This document shows positions 6,644 through 14,147 of a stretch of DNA of 14,147 nucleotides, piece by piece. Numbering within the stretch: the stretch's first letter is position 1; every line of letters starts with the position of its first letter. The position numbers were made by a program, and so were the translations under genes. The stretch is from Actinomycetota bacterium (lineage in GTDB: Bacteria; Actinomycetota; Thermoleophilia; Gaiellales; Gaiellaceae), in the NCBI GenBank assembly GCA_005883365.1, contig VAXA01000073.1, forward strand, positions 1 through 14,147, read 5' to 3'. The notes beneath the pieces are model-generated. The model ran no database searches. It was given only the letters and a program-made list of their open reading frames with translations, and was not told where the DNA came from.

Positions 6644-7987
6644 ATGACCGGAACGGGAACCCTGATGAGATCTCTGCACAAACGACTGGCTTTGGCCCTG
6701 TTTGCCGCAGCCGTGGTCGGCGTGCTGGTCGGCACCGCGCTCGTCGGCGGGGTAGGGACCGCGAGTGGAGCGGTCCTGCCGCCGGGCAACGCTGTCCAGC
6801 AGTGGGACAAGATCGCGGAGGACACCGTCGTCGGCTCCGGCGCCTTCCAGAACGAAGGTTTGATCTACATGGGCTACGTCTCCAGCGCGATGTACCGCGC
6901 GGTCAGCCCTGGCGAGCGACGCGGTCAGTCGCCGGACGCCGCCGTCGTCGAGGCCGCGTACGCGACGCTGTCGCGCTACTTCCCTGCACAGGCGGCGACG
7001 CTCGACGCGCTGCATGCCGAGGCGCTGGCTGCCATCCCCGACAGTCAGGCCAAGGTCGTCGGAATGCGCTACGGCGCCCTGGCGGCTGCCAAGGAGATCG
7101 CGGAGCGCGGCGGAGATGGGCTGCAGACACCGATCGGGTCGACTTCGCCGTTTCCGACGCGCCCAGCGGGACCCGGAGTCTGGCGGCTGACGCCAGGCGC
7201 GTACCTGCCGCCGCAGACGCCCTGGGTCGCGAATGTCCGCCCGTTCATCCTGAACAGTGCCGCTCAGTTCCTGCCGCCGCCGCCGGCGTCGCTGCAAAGC
7301 CAGCAATGGGTGGATGCATTCAACGAGATCGAGGCGCACGGCTCGAATACGAACCCGAGCACCGCCGAGACGACCACGGCGAGGTTCTGGACGGCGAACG
7401 TGATCCGGCAGTACAACCGCCTCGCTCGTGATGTCGCGACGGCCAAGGGCACCGATCTCGTCCAGACCGCGCGCCTGATGGCGATGGTGAACACGGTCGG
7501 TGCGGACGCGCAGATCTCGTGCATGTACGCGAAATACCACTACCTCTTCTGGCGACCGGTGACGTCGATCGACCCGACCTCGGTGACGGACGACGGCTTC
7601 GGCCCGGTGGCGGGATTCGACGACGGCAATCCGGCGACGGCCGAGCAGCCGGGTTGGCGTCCCTTGATCGCGACCCCGAACCATCCGGAATACCCGGCGG
7701 CACACGGCTCGATCACGTCAGCAGAGGCCGAGGTGTTCAGCGAATTCCTCGGGACCGACGCGATCGATCTCGACGTCCACGGCTTTGACCCAGCGAGTCC
7801 GGCGGGCAATCTCGACGCCACTCGCCATTTCGACACGGCCGCTGAGCTGCGGGCCGAGATCGTCAACGCGCGCGTCTGGGCTGGTGTGCACTACCGCTTC
7901 TCCGGCATAGCGGGCGCCAACCTCGGCCGCGAGGTGGCTCAGTATGACCTGGCCCACGCCTTCGACCCCTCGGGTGCCGCTGGTTGA
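6644..7987 (+). CDS. Secreted vanadium-dependent haloperoxidase / PAP2-family protein
   Basis: This 447-residue protein starts with a charged region (RSLHKR) and a long hydrophobic stretch ending near ASGA (about 40-43), a likely signal peptide or membrane anchor. ATG at 6644 follows AGGAGG (6632-6637) by 6 nt, so the longer GTG start at 6614 is unlikely. The C-terminal half has the vanadate/phosphate site of the PAP2/VHPO superfamily: K297-x6-R304-P305 (KYHYLFWRP), H354 in PEYPAAHGSITSA, and R410-x5-H416 in ARVWAGVHYRFSG. By homology H416 would bind vanadate and H354 would be the acid-base residue. Two positions differ from the best-studied haloperoxidases: the SG before the acid-base His is AA, and the Asp four residues after the ligand His is S420. 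The protein could oxidise halides with peroxide outside the cell or could be a phosphatase; sequence alone does not decide. It seems monocistronic, with a hairpin after the stop. Confidence 0.82.
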   Translation: MTGTGTLMRSLHKRLALALFAAAVVGVLVGTALVGGVGTASGAVLPPGNAVQQWDKIAEDTVVGSGAFQNEGLIYMGYVSSAMYRAVSPGERRGQSPDAAVVEAAYATLSRYFPAQAATLDALHAEALAAIPDSQAKVVGMRYGALAAAKEIAERGGDGLQTPIGSTSPFPTRPAGPGVWRLTPGAYLPPQTPWVANVRPFILNSAAQFLPPPPASLQSQQWVDAFNEIEAHGSNTNPSTAETTTARFWTANVIRQYNRLARDVATAKGTDLVQTARLMAMVNTVGADAQISCMYAKYHYLFWRPVTSIDPTSVTDDGFGPVAGFDDGNPATAEQPGWRPLIATPNHPEYPAAHGSITSAEAEVFSEFLGTDAIDLDVHGFDPASPAGNLDATRHFDTAAELRAEIVNARVWAGVHYRFSGIAGANLGREVAQYDLAHAFDPSGAAG

Positions 7988-8007
7988 GTGGGTCCCGAGC
8001 CCCGCGT

Positions 8008-8049
8008 CCGTCCGGGAGCCGGTGAACGACGACTCCGACTCCCGGACGG
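8008..8049 (+). terminator. GC-rich hairpin after the haloperoxidase-like gene
   Basis: CCGTCCGGGAG (8008-8018) and its exact reverse complement CTCCCGGACGG (8039-8049) enclose a 20-nt loop, starting 21 nt after the stop codon. No run of T follows, so this would be a non-canonical terminator or an mRNA 3'-end stabiliser. An 11-bp perfect stem is unlikely to be chance at this place. Confidence 0.5.
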
Positions 8050-8136
8050 GGCGGGTCGACGCTCGGGCTGGCGCTTGTGCAAGGCCGCCATGTCGTCACC
8101 GCGGTCTGCCAGCCGTAGGCAAACGCCCGAAATCGT

Positions 8137-8150
8137 GCGACGATCGTCAC
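8137..8150. promoter_or_regulatory. Palindromic operator candidate upstream of the first NTF2-like gene
   Basis: GACGATCGTC (8139-8148) is a perfect 10-bp palindrome inside a wider near-palindrome bordered by TCGTG (8133-8137) and CACGA (8148-8152). The reverse complement of 8137-8150 is GTGACGATCGTCGC, which differs by one base from 10411-10424 upstream of the second NTF2-like gene. A second shared word, CGTCTAGAGG, follows at 8180-8189. The 228-nt gap 7988-8215 otherwise holds the hairpin above and the ribosome site. Confidence 0.4.
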
Positions 8151-8215
8151 GAGAGGGCGAAGATCGAGCCGGTCATCTCCGTCTAGAGGCTCCAAACCGG
8201 CAGGAGGTATGCGGC

Positions 8216-8707
8216 ATGAGGAAACTGCTCGTCACGGTGGCGCTCATCGGCGTTGGGGTCTTGATCGCAGGCCAGGGCGCCTGGAGCAAGAGCTCCGGCC
8301 CGAGCGCGCAGAAGCTCGCCGACTTCTACAGGATCGACTCGATCGAAAAGACCTGGCACAAAGCAGCGTCGAGGAAGGACGTCGACCTGATGATGACGCT
8401 GTGGGCGCCGAACGCGACGGCGACGATCGCCGGTCAGACGTACCGCGGCAAGAAAGCGATTCGACAGCTGTTCGAAAAAGCCGCGCCGTTCCAGCTCCAG
8501 AACCACTGGGAGTCCGACACCCCCGCGTACAAGATCCGCATCACGGTCAACGGCGACAGGGGGACGCTCTACTTCGAGTGCCACTACATCGACGTGGACA
8601 CCCAGAAGGTGGCGATCGCGGTAGGCGCGGACCAGGACGTCCGCAAGATCAACGGCAGGTGGCTGATCACGAAGCTGATCTCCTCGTCGGTGACGCTGAA
8701 GCCGTAG
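8216..8707 (+). CDS. Secreted NTF2/SnoaL-like protein, cassette 1
   Basis: This 163-residue protein has a signal peptide of standard form (MRKLL, then a hydrophobic core to about residue 19, likely cleavage near A22-K25). The mature part looks like one NTF2-like cone (SnoaL/DUF4440-type). An N-terminal helix has YRIDSIEKTWHKAASRKDVD (38-57), then LMMTLWAPNATATIAGQTYR and GKKAIRQLF, then strands with HWESDTPAYK (97-106), YFECHYI (119-125) and KINGRWLITKL (144-154). This fold usually binds a small hydrophobic ligand or acts as an enzyme; no catalytic set is recognised here. ATG at 8216 follows AGGAGG (8202-8207) by 8 nt. The kinase gene begins 10 nt after its stop, and a homologue precedes the second kinase in the same way, so a role as extracytoplasmic partner of the kinase is likely but inferred. 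Confidence 0.78.
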   Translation: MRKLLVTVALIGVGVLIAGQGAWSKSSGPSAQKLADFYRIDSIEKTWHKAASRKDVDLMMTLWAPNATATIAGQTYRGKKAIRQLFEKAAPFQLQNHWESDTPAYKIRITVNGDRGTLYFECHYIDVDTQKVAIAVGADQDVRKINGRWLITKLISSSVTLKP

Positions 8708-8717
8708 CGGCTGCGGG

Positions 8718-10325
<1,608 letters not shown>

Positions 10326-10377
10326 GCTGCTGCCCTACCCACCGCCCCGCGGGTGTGCCACCCCGGTCGCGGCGGGG

Positions 10378-10405
10378 AGGCTGGCCCTCTAGACGGGCCT
10401 GGCCT
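10378..10405 (+). terminator. Hairpin between cassette 1 and cassette 2
   Basis: GGCCC (10383-10387) pairs with GGGCC (10395-10399) around the loop TCTAGAC, and AGGC (10378-10381) pairs with GCCT (10402-10405) across a small internal loop. It lies 53 nt after the kinase stop. No T-run follows. It may end or stabilise the cassette 1 transcript, or be a protein-binding site, as its loop holds the TCTAGA word shared with 8182-8187. The rest of 10326-10459 has only the motif and ribosome site described below. Confidence 0.35.
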
Positions 10406-10410
10406 TCCGT

Positions 10411-10424
10411 GTCACGATCGTCGC
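10411..10424. promoter_or_regulatory. Near-palindromic operator candidate upstream of the second NTF2-like gene
   Basis: GTCACGATCGTCGC contains the 8-bp palindrome ACGATCGT. It lies 35 nt before the ATG at 10460 and matches the reverse complement of 8137-8150 at 13 of 14 positions. The two cassettes therefore carry the same word in opposite orientation upstream of homologous genes. Confidence 0.4.
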
Positions 10425-10459
10425 TTGGTTGAGGCACGTACGCGAAAGGAGTTTGCACG

Positions 10460-11002
10460 ATGAAGCTGCGCACACTCTCGCGGGCGCGGACGCTGCTTGG
10501 CGCGGGCGTCGTCGCGGCGCTCGTCGTCCCGTTCTCCGCCTTCGGCGGCACCTCGTCGCATGCCGCCGCGAAGGATGCCGCGCTGGAGAGGCAGGCCAAC
10601 CTCTACCAGATCGACCAGGTCGAGGTGAAGTTCCACCGCGCCACGTCGACCCACAACCTGAAGCTGATGATGTCGTTGTGGGCGCCAGGCTCCGTCTTCG
10701 ACATCGACCAGCAGACCCTGACCGGCAAGGCGCAGATCCGGCACTGGTTCGCGACCGAGAACAAGGCGTTCATGCCGTCGCACCACTGGGAGTCGGACAC
10801 GCCGACGTACAAGATGAAGATCCACCTGTTCGGCGACAAGGCGACCTTCTACTTCGAGTGCCACTACATCCAGCCGAACGTCGATCTGACAAAGGCGAGG
10901 GTGATGGCCATCGCCGGCGTGACCCACACCCTGCAGAAGATCAACGGGAAGTGGCTGATCACGAACTCGGCCGGCTCGACCGCGACGCTCAGCGCGAAGT
11001 AG
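10460..11002 (+). CDS. Secreted NTF2/SnoaL-like protein, cassette 2
   Basis: This 180-residue protein is a paralogue of the cassette 1 secreted protein. It has a signal peptide (KLRTLSRAR, then a hydrophobic core, likely cleavage after the SHAAA region near residue 36). The mature domain has [18 protein letters not shown] (49-66), [42 protein letters not shown] and [10 protein letters not shown]. The motifs HWESDTP, YFECHYI and KING(K/R)WLIT are shared with the first copy; elsewhere the two differ widely. ATG at 10460 follows AAAGGAG (10445-10451) by 8 nt. The kinase ATG lies 4 nt after its stop, closer than in cassette 1. A ligand-binding or kinase-partner role outside the membrane is inferred from this fixed pairing; no enzyme activity is predicted. 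Confidence 0.78.
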   Translation: MKLRTLSRARTLLGAGVVAALVVPFSAFGGTSSHAAAKDAALERQANLYQIDQVEVKFHRATSTHNLKLMMSLWAPGSVFDIDQQTLTGKAQIRHWFATENKAFMPSHHWESDTPTYKMKIHLFGDKATFYFECHYIQPNVDLTKARVMAIAGVTHTLQKINGKWLITNSAGSTATLSAK

Positions 11003-11006
11003 GGAA

Positions 11007-12638
11007 ATGGCGCATCCCGAGGTGCTCGAGGCGCCGCCCGCCCGCCGATGGCGGGCGGCGCTGCGCGCGGCGATAGGTCGCATCGCTCGCGTACTTGTCC
11101 GGGTGCCCGGCGCGGTCCGGACGAAGCTGCTCATCGCGTTCCTCGCGATCGCCGCCTTGCTCGTCGTCGTCGGCCTGCTCGGTGTGCGCGTTCTCGGCCA
11201 CGCGAACGCCCGCGTCGGGCAGCTCGATACGCTTCGGGCGCGTACCGTTCACTATCAGGACATCGAGTCGCGTGCGGGCGACCTCCAGGAGGCGCTCAAT
11301 GTGCGCTCTGCCGGCGCCTCGAGCATTACGGCGTACACAGGAACCAAGAAGCTGCCGGCGAGCGGCGAGCTCTGGACGCTCGCCGACCTCGACGTCGGCC
11401 ACACGCTGTCACAGGTGGAACTGGCGGCCGACGAGCCGCTCTTCGGCTTCGTGCCGCCACCAGCAGACGAGCGGGCATTGCGCCACATCCATGCCGACTA
11501 CCGGACGATCGCGCGGGCGCTCGCGCACATCAAGCGGCTCGACGAGCATCCGGTCGCGGGCGTCGACGCACGGCAGTACGTGAGCGCTGCGCGGGACGCA
11601 GGCGACGACCTCGACACACGCGCGGTGGGGCTCGCGGGCAGGGCGGGTCTGGAGACGCAGGCGCTGGTGAAGGTAAACCGAGCCCAGTACGTCTCCTCCC
11701 GTAACCTCTTCATCGGCGTGAGCGCCGGAAGCGTGCTGCTCGCGCTCACCCTCGGGCTCGTGCTGGCGTCGTCCCTGGTCGGGCCGATCCGGCGAACGGA
11801 GTCAAGGCTCGCCGAGATCGCGGCAGGGGACTTTTCGGGACGGCTCGACGTACCGAACCGCGACGAGCTGGGCTCGCTTGCACGCAACGTCAACCGGATG
11901 AACGACGAGCTGCAGCGCCTGTATGGCGAGCTCGAGACTGCGAGCCGGCACAAGAGCGAGTTCCTCGCGAACATGTCGCACGAGCTCCGCACGCCGCTCA
12001 ACGCGATTCTCGGCTTCTCGCAGGTGCTGGAGAAGAGGCTGTTCGGGGAGCTGAACGAGAAGCAGGGTGAGTACGTGGAGGACATCCGTTCCTCCGGCAA
12101 CCATTTGCTCTCGCTGATCAACGACGTGCTCGACCTGTCGAAGGTCGAGGCGGGGCAGATCGAGCTCGAAGTGGCGCCGTTCTCGCTGCGTGAGGCGGTG
12201 GAGCGGGGTGTGGTGATGGTGCGCGAGCGGGCGAGCAAGAACGGCGTCGCGCTCGCCGCCGAGATCGAGCCCGAGGTCCAGGTCGTCTCGGGAGACGAGC
12301 GCCGCATCCGCCAGATCCTGTTCAACCTGCTCTCCAACGCGGTCAAGTTCACGCCGGCCGGCGGCCGAGTCGACGTCAGCGCCCGCCTCGTCGACGGGGA
12401 GATCCAGCTGGCGGTGGCGGACACCGGGCCGGGAATCGCCCCCGAGGACGTCGAGCGAATCTTCGAGGAGTTCCAGCAGACCGACGTGGGCGCGCAGCAT
12501 CACGAGGGGACGGGTCTCGGCCTCGCGCTCTCGAAGCGGCTGGTCGAGCTGCACGGGGGCCGCATCTGGGTCGAGAGCGAGCTCGGTGCCGGCAGCCGCT
12601 TCGTCTTCACGCTGCCGGCGGACGAGGCGATGGGCTGA
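11007..12638 (+). CDS. Membrane sensor histidine kinase, cassette 2 (intact)
   Basis: This 543-residue protein has TM1 (about 41-64), an extracytoplasmic sensor (65-231) with no cysteine, TM2 (234-257), HAMP (258-310), HisKA with phosphoacceptor H325 ([14 protein letters not shown], 319-332), N-box N440/N444, G1 DTGPG (472-476), F-box region [11 protein letters not shown] (483-493) and G2 GTGLGLAL (501-508). It is a complete HAMP-type hybrid-free kinase of the kind that passes phosphate to separate receivers. The sensor shows no recognised family and is unlike that of cassette 1, although TM1 and the kinase core are very similar. ATG at 11007 sits 4 nt after the NTF2-like stop; AGGGAA overlapping that stop may serve as ribosome site. 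The stop overlaps the following receiver's ATG (TGATG), so kinase and receiver are translationally coupled and probably cognate. Confidence 0.93.
   Translation: MAHPEVLEAPPARRWRAALRAAIGRIARVLVRVPGAVRTKLLIAFLAIAALLVVVGLLGVRVLGHANARVGQLDTLRARTVHYQDIESRAGDLQEALNVRSAGASSITAYTGTKKLPASGELWTLADLDVGHTLSQVELAADEPLFGFVPPPADERALRHIHADYRTIARALAHIKRLDEHPVAGVDARQYVSAARDAGDDLDTRAVGLAGRAGLETQALVKVNRAQYVSSRNLFIGVSAGSVLLALTLGLVLASSLVGPIRRTESRLAEIAAGDFSGRLDVPNRDELGSLARNVNRMNDELQRLYGELETASRHKSEFLANMSHELRTPLNAILGFSQVLEKRLFGELNEKQGEYVEDIRSSGNHLLSLINDVLDLSKVEAGQIELEVAPFSLREAVERGVVMVRERASKNGVALAAEIEPEVQVVSGDERRIRQILFNLLSNAVKFTPAGGRVDVSARLVDGEIQLAVADTGPGIAPEDVERIFEEFQQTDVGAQHHEGTGLGLALSKRLVELHGGRIWVESELGAGSRFVFTLPADEAMG
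11944..12618 (+). repeat. Kinase-core direct repeat, copy 2
   Basis: This is the partner of 9631-10305. Residues 312-401 of the intact kinase equal residues 304-393 of the interrupted one over 90 positions with no change. Similarity falls sharply on the 5' side, in the sensor region, showing that divergence is not even along the gene. Confidence 0.85.
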
Positions 12639-13018
12639 TGGCCGGCGAGCGCGTCCTCATCATCGAGGACAACGAGAAGAACATGAAGCTCGTACGCGAC
12701 ATCCTCCAGGCCATGGGCTACAGCCCGCTCGAGGCATTCACGGGCGAGCAGGGGCTCGCACTGGCGGCCGAGAACGATCCCGCGCTCGTGCTGATGGACA
12801 TCCAGCTGCCGGACCTCGACGGCGCCGAGGCGCTCCGCCGCCTCCGCTCGGACGAGCGGACCGCGGGAATCCCCGTGCTCGCGCTGACGGCGCAGGCGAT
12901 GCAGGGCGACCGCGAGCGCTTCCTCGCCGCCGGCTTCGACGGCTATCTCTCCAAGCCCGTCGACGTCGACGAGCTGATCGAGACCGTTCGGCGCTACTGC
13001 GACGGAGGCACGGAGTGA
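12638..13018 (+). CDS. Single-domain response regulator (CheY/DivK-like)
   Basis: This 126-residue protein is a stand-alone receiver domain. The start ERVLIIEDNEKNMKLVRDIL carries acidic residues E10 and D11; phosphoacceptor D54 lies in VLMDIQLPDLDG (51-62), T84 in LALTAQAM and K106 in YLSKPVDVDELI. The EDNEKN and LTAQAM patterns are those of DivK and hybrid-kinase receivers. It has no output domain and would act by protein contact or as a phosphate shuttle. ATG at 12638 overlaps the kinase stop by 1 nt and its own stop overlaps the next GTG by 4 nt, placing it inside a kinase-receiver-cyclase operon. It is the most likely direct target of the neighbouring kinase. Confidence 0.93.
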   Translation: MAGERVLIIEDNEKNMKLVRDILQAMGYSPLEAFTGEQGLALAAENDPALVLMDIQLPDLDGAEALRRLRSDERTAGIPVLALTAQAMQGDRERFLAAGFDGYLSKPVDVDELIETVRRYCDGGTE

Positions 13019-14089
13019 GCGAGCGCGAGCAGCCGAAGATCCTCGTCGTCGACGACATCCCGGAGAACGTGCGCCTGCTCGAGGCGGTGCTCGCGCCTCA
13101 CGGATACGACGTCGTCACCGCGAGCGACGGCGCAGAGGCCCTCGCCGTGGTCGAAGCCGAGCAGCCGGATCTCGTGCTGCTCGACATCTTCATGCCCGAG
13201 CTCGACGGCTATGCGGTGTGCGAGCGCCTGCGCGCGAACGAGGCGACGGCGGTGCTTCCGGTGATCATGGTCACGTCGAGCGTCGGCGAGGACAAGACGC
13301 GTGCGATCGAGGCCGGGGCCGACGACTTCATCCCGAAGCCGTTCAACCACGACGAGCTGCTCACGCGCGTGCGCTCCCTGCTGCGCATCAAGCGCTACCA
13401 CGACACGATCAAGGCGCTGAACCGGACGCTGGAGGAGCGGGTCGAGACCCAGGTCGAGGAGCTCGAGCGGGTACGCCAGCTCGGGCGGTTCCTGTCGCCC
13501 CAGATCGCGGAGGCGATCGTGTCCTCGGGCGACGAGTCGATTCTCCGCAGCCATCGCCGTGAGGTGGCAGTCTTCTTCGCGGACCTGCGCGGGTGGACGA
13601 GCTTCGTCGACGGGGTGGAGCCGGAGGAGCTGCTGCGGGTGCTGCGCGAGTTCCACAACACGATCGGCCGGCTCGTGCAGCGGTTCGAGGCGACCGTCGG
13701 CTTCCTCGAGGGCGACGGCGTCCAGCTCTTCTTCAACGATCCGATCGAGATCCCCGACGCGCCGCTGCGGGCGGTGCGGCCTGTGGCGCAAGCGTGGCTA
13801 CGACCTCGGCTGCGGGGCGGGAATCGCTCTCGGCTACGCGACGTGCGGTGAGGTCGGGTTCGAGGGCCGCTCCGACTACGCCGCGATCGGCAGCGTGACG
13901 AACCTGGCCGCCCGGCTGGCGGACGAAGCGGCCGGCGGGCAGGTGCTGATCACGCAGCGGCTCTACGCCGAGGTCGAGGACTCCGTCGAAGCCGTCCCCG
14001 CCGGCGAGTTCACGCTCAAGGGCTTCGGGCGGCCGGTGCCGGCGCTGGACGTGGTCGCTCTGCGTGAGGCGACGCTGATCGAGCGTTAG
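13015..14089 (+). pseudogene. Response regulator-class III adenylate/guanylate cyclase, frameshifted
   Basis: GTG at 13015 (GTGA overlap with the receiver gene) opens a protein with a receiver domain (D13/D14, phosphoacceptor D57 in LVLLDIFMPELDG, T87, K108 in IPKPF), a coiled-coil linker (about 120-158) and a class III cyclase domain starting near 183. Metal-binding aspartates are D190 (FFADLRGWTSF) and D234 (FLEGDGVQLFFND). After LRAVR (R255, ends 13779) the frame turns to unrelated sequence and stops at 13851. The next frame resumes the family sequence from about 13784 (WRKRGYDLGCGAGIALGYAT) through DYAAIGSVTNLAARLADEA, with the catalytic N and R, to TAG at 14087-14089. Relative to the family as I know it, some 15 residues seem missing at the join, so the lesion looks like a 3n+2 nt deletion rather than a one-base slip. 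The 278-residue truncated product would lack half the active site. An assembly error is possible. It would make cAMP or cGMP under control of receiver phosphorylation. Confidence 0.82.
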
Positions 14090-14099
14090 GCTCGGCGCA

Positions 14100-14147
14100 G
14101 TGACCCGCGTGGTGGTAGCCGGTGCCGGCTCGATCGGCTCTCTTCTC
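14100..14147 (+). CDS. N-terminus of a Rossmann-fold dinucleotide-binding protein (3' end outside window)
   Basis: GTG at 14100 opens a frame of 16 codons to the window edge, reading MTRVVVAGAGSIGSLL. A beta-strand followed by GAGSIG is the GxGxxG dinucleotide-binding turn at the extreme N-terminus, as in ketopantoate reductase-like and FAD-dependent oxidoreductases. It begins 10 nt after the cyclase stop, with no clear ribosome site, and could be part of the same transcript. Which family it belongs to cannot be told from 16 residues. Confidence 0.6.
   Translation, partial: MTRVVVAGAGSIGSLL

Noticed and set aside
6482..7705. 407-residue minus-strand frame opposite the haloperoxidase gene
   Set aside because: Arg-rich shadow composition; the plus strand has a ribosome site, signal peptide and vanadate-site motifs.
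11498..12424. 308-residue minus-strand frame with a look-alike at 9599-9808
   Set aside because: The similarity between the two only mirrors the duplicated kinase core on the other strand.

Overview
The window is about 14.1 kb of very GC-rich, densely coding DNA with GTG and TTG starts, 4-nt ATGA/GTGA overlaps and strong AGGAGG ribosome sites. The gene set (branched-chain amino-acid type ABC importer with an LLM flavin oxidoreductase, a NarL-type two-component pair, a secreted vanadium-haloperoxidase-like enzyme, response-regulator/cyclase signalling) suggests a soil-type actinobacterium, perhaps of the Thermoleophilia lineage. That placement is inference from composition and gene content; no phylogenetic marker is present. 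No tRNA, rRNA, CRISPR array, insertion sequence or phage gene was seen.

Region 1 (1-5028, + strand) is one tight operon: the C-terminal part of a periplasmic substrate-binding protein (LivK type), two ATPases (LivG, LivF), two permeases (LivH, LivM) and an LLM-class flavin-dependent oxidoreductase. From livG onward each gene overlaps the next by 4 nt. This is a complete HAAT-type importer coupled to a likely substrate-oxidising enzyme.

Region 2 (5029-6640) holds a small soluble NarL-family histidine kinase (+) and a NarL/LuxR-type response regulator (-) that converge and share a CTAG tetranucleotide as both stop codons. The regulator appears to have a leaderless promoter. Region 3 (6644-7987) is a secreted PAP2/vanadium-dependent haloperoxidase-family protein, followed by an 11-bp-stem hairpin.

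Region 4 (8216-14089) is the most unusual part. Two tandem cassettes each encode a small secreted NTF2/SnoaL-like protein and, right behind it, a membrane histidine kinase with an extracytoplasmic sensor, HAMP, HisKA and HATPase domains. They are followed by a CheY/DivK-like single-domain receiver and a receiver-coiled coil-class III nucleotide cyclase. The kinase cores of the two cassettes are nearly identical (90 consecutive identical residues, only synonymous DNA changes in the stretch compared) while the sensors are unrelated in sequence. The first kinase is cut by an in-frame TAG before its last ATP-binding motif, and the cyclase has a frameshift with apparent loss of a short segment. Either the locus is decaying in part or these two places hold sequence errors. 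The last 48 nt start a Rossmann-fold NAD(P)- or FAD-binding protein.

Working model (inference): the secreted NTF2-like proteins bind or present an extracellular signal to the adjacent kinases, which phosphorylate the shared receiver and the receiver-cyclase to set a cyclic-nucleotide level. Related near-palindromic sequences upstream of four transcription units hint that the haloperoxidase, the NarL pair and both cassettes could share a regulator.
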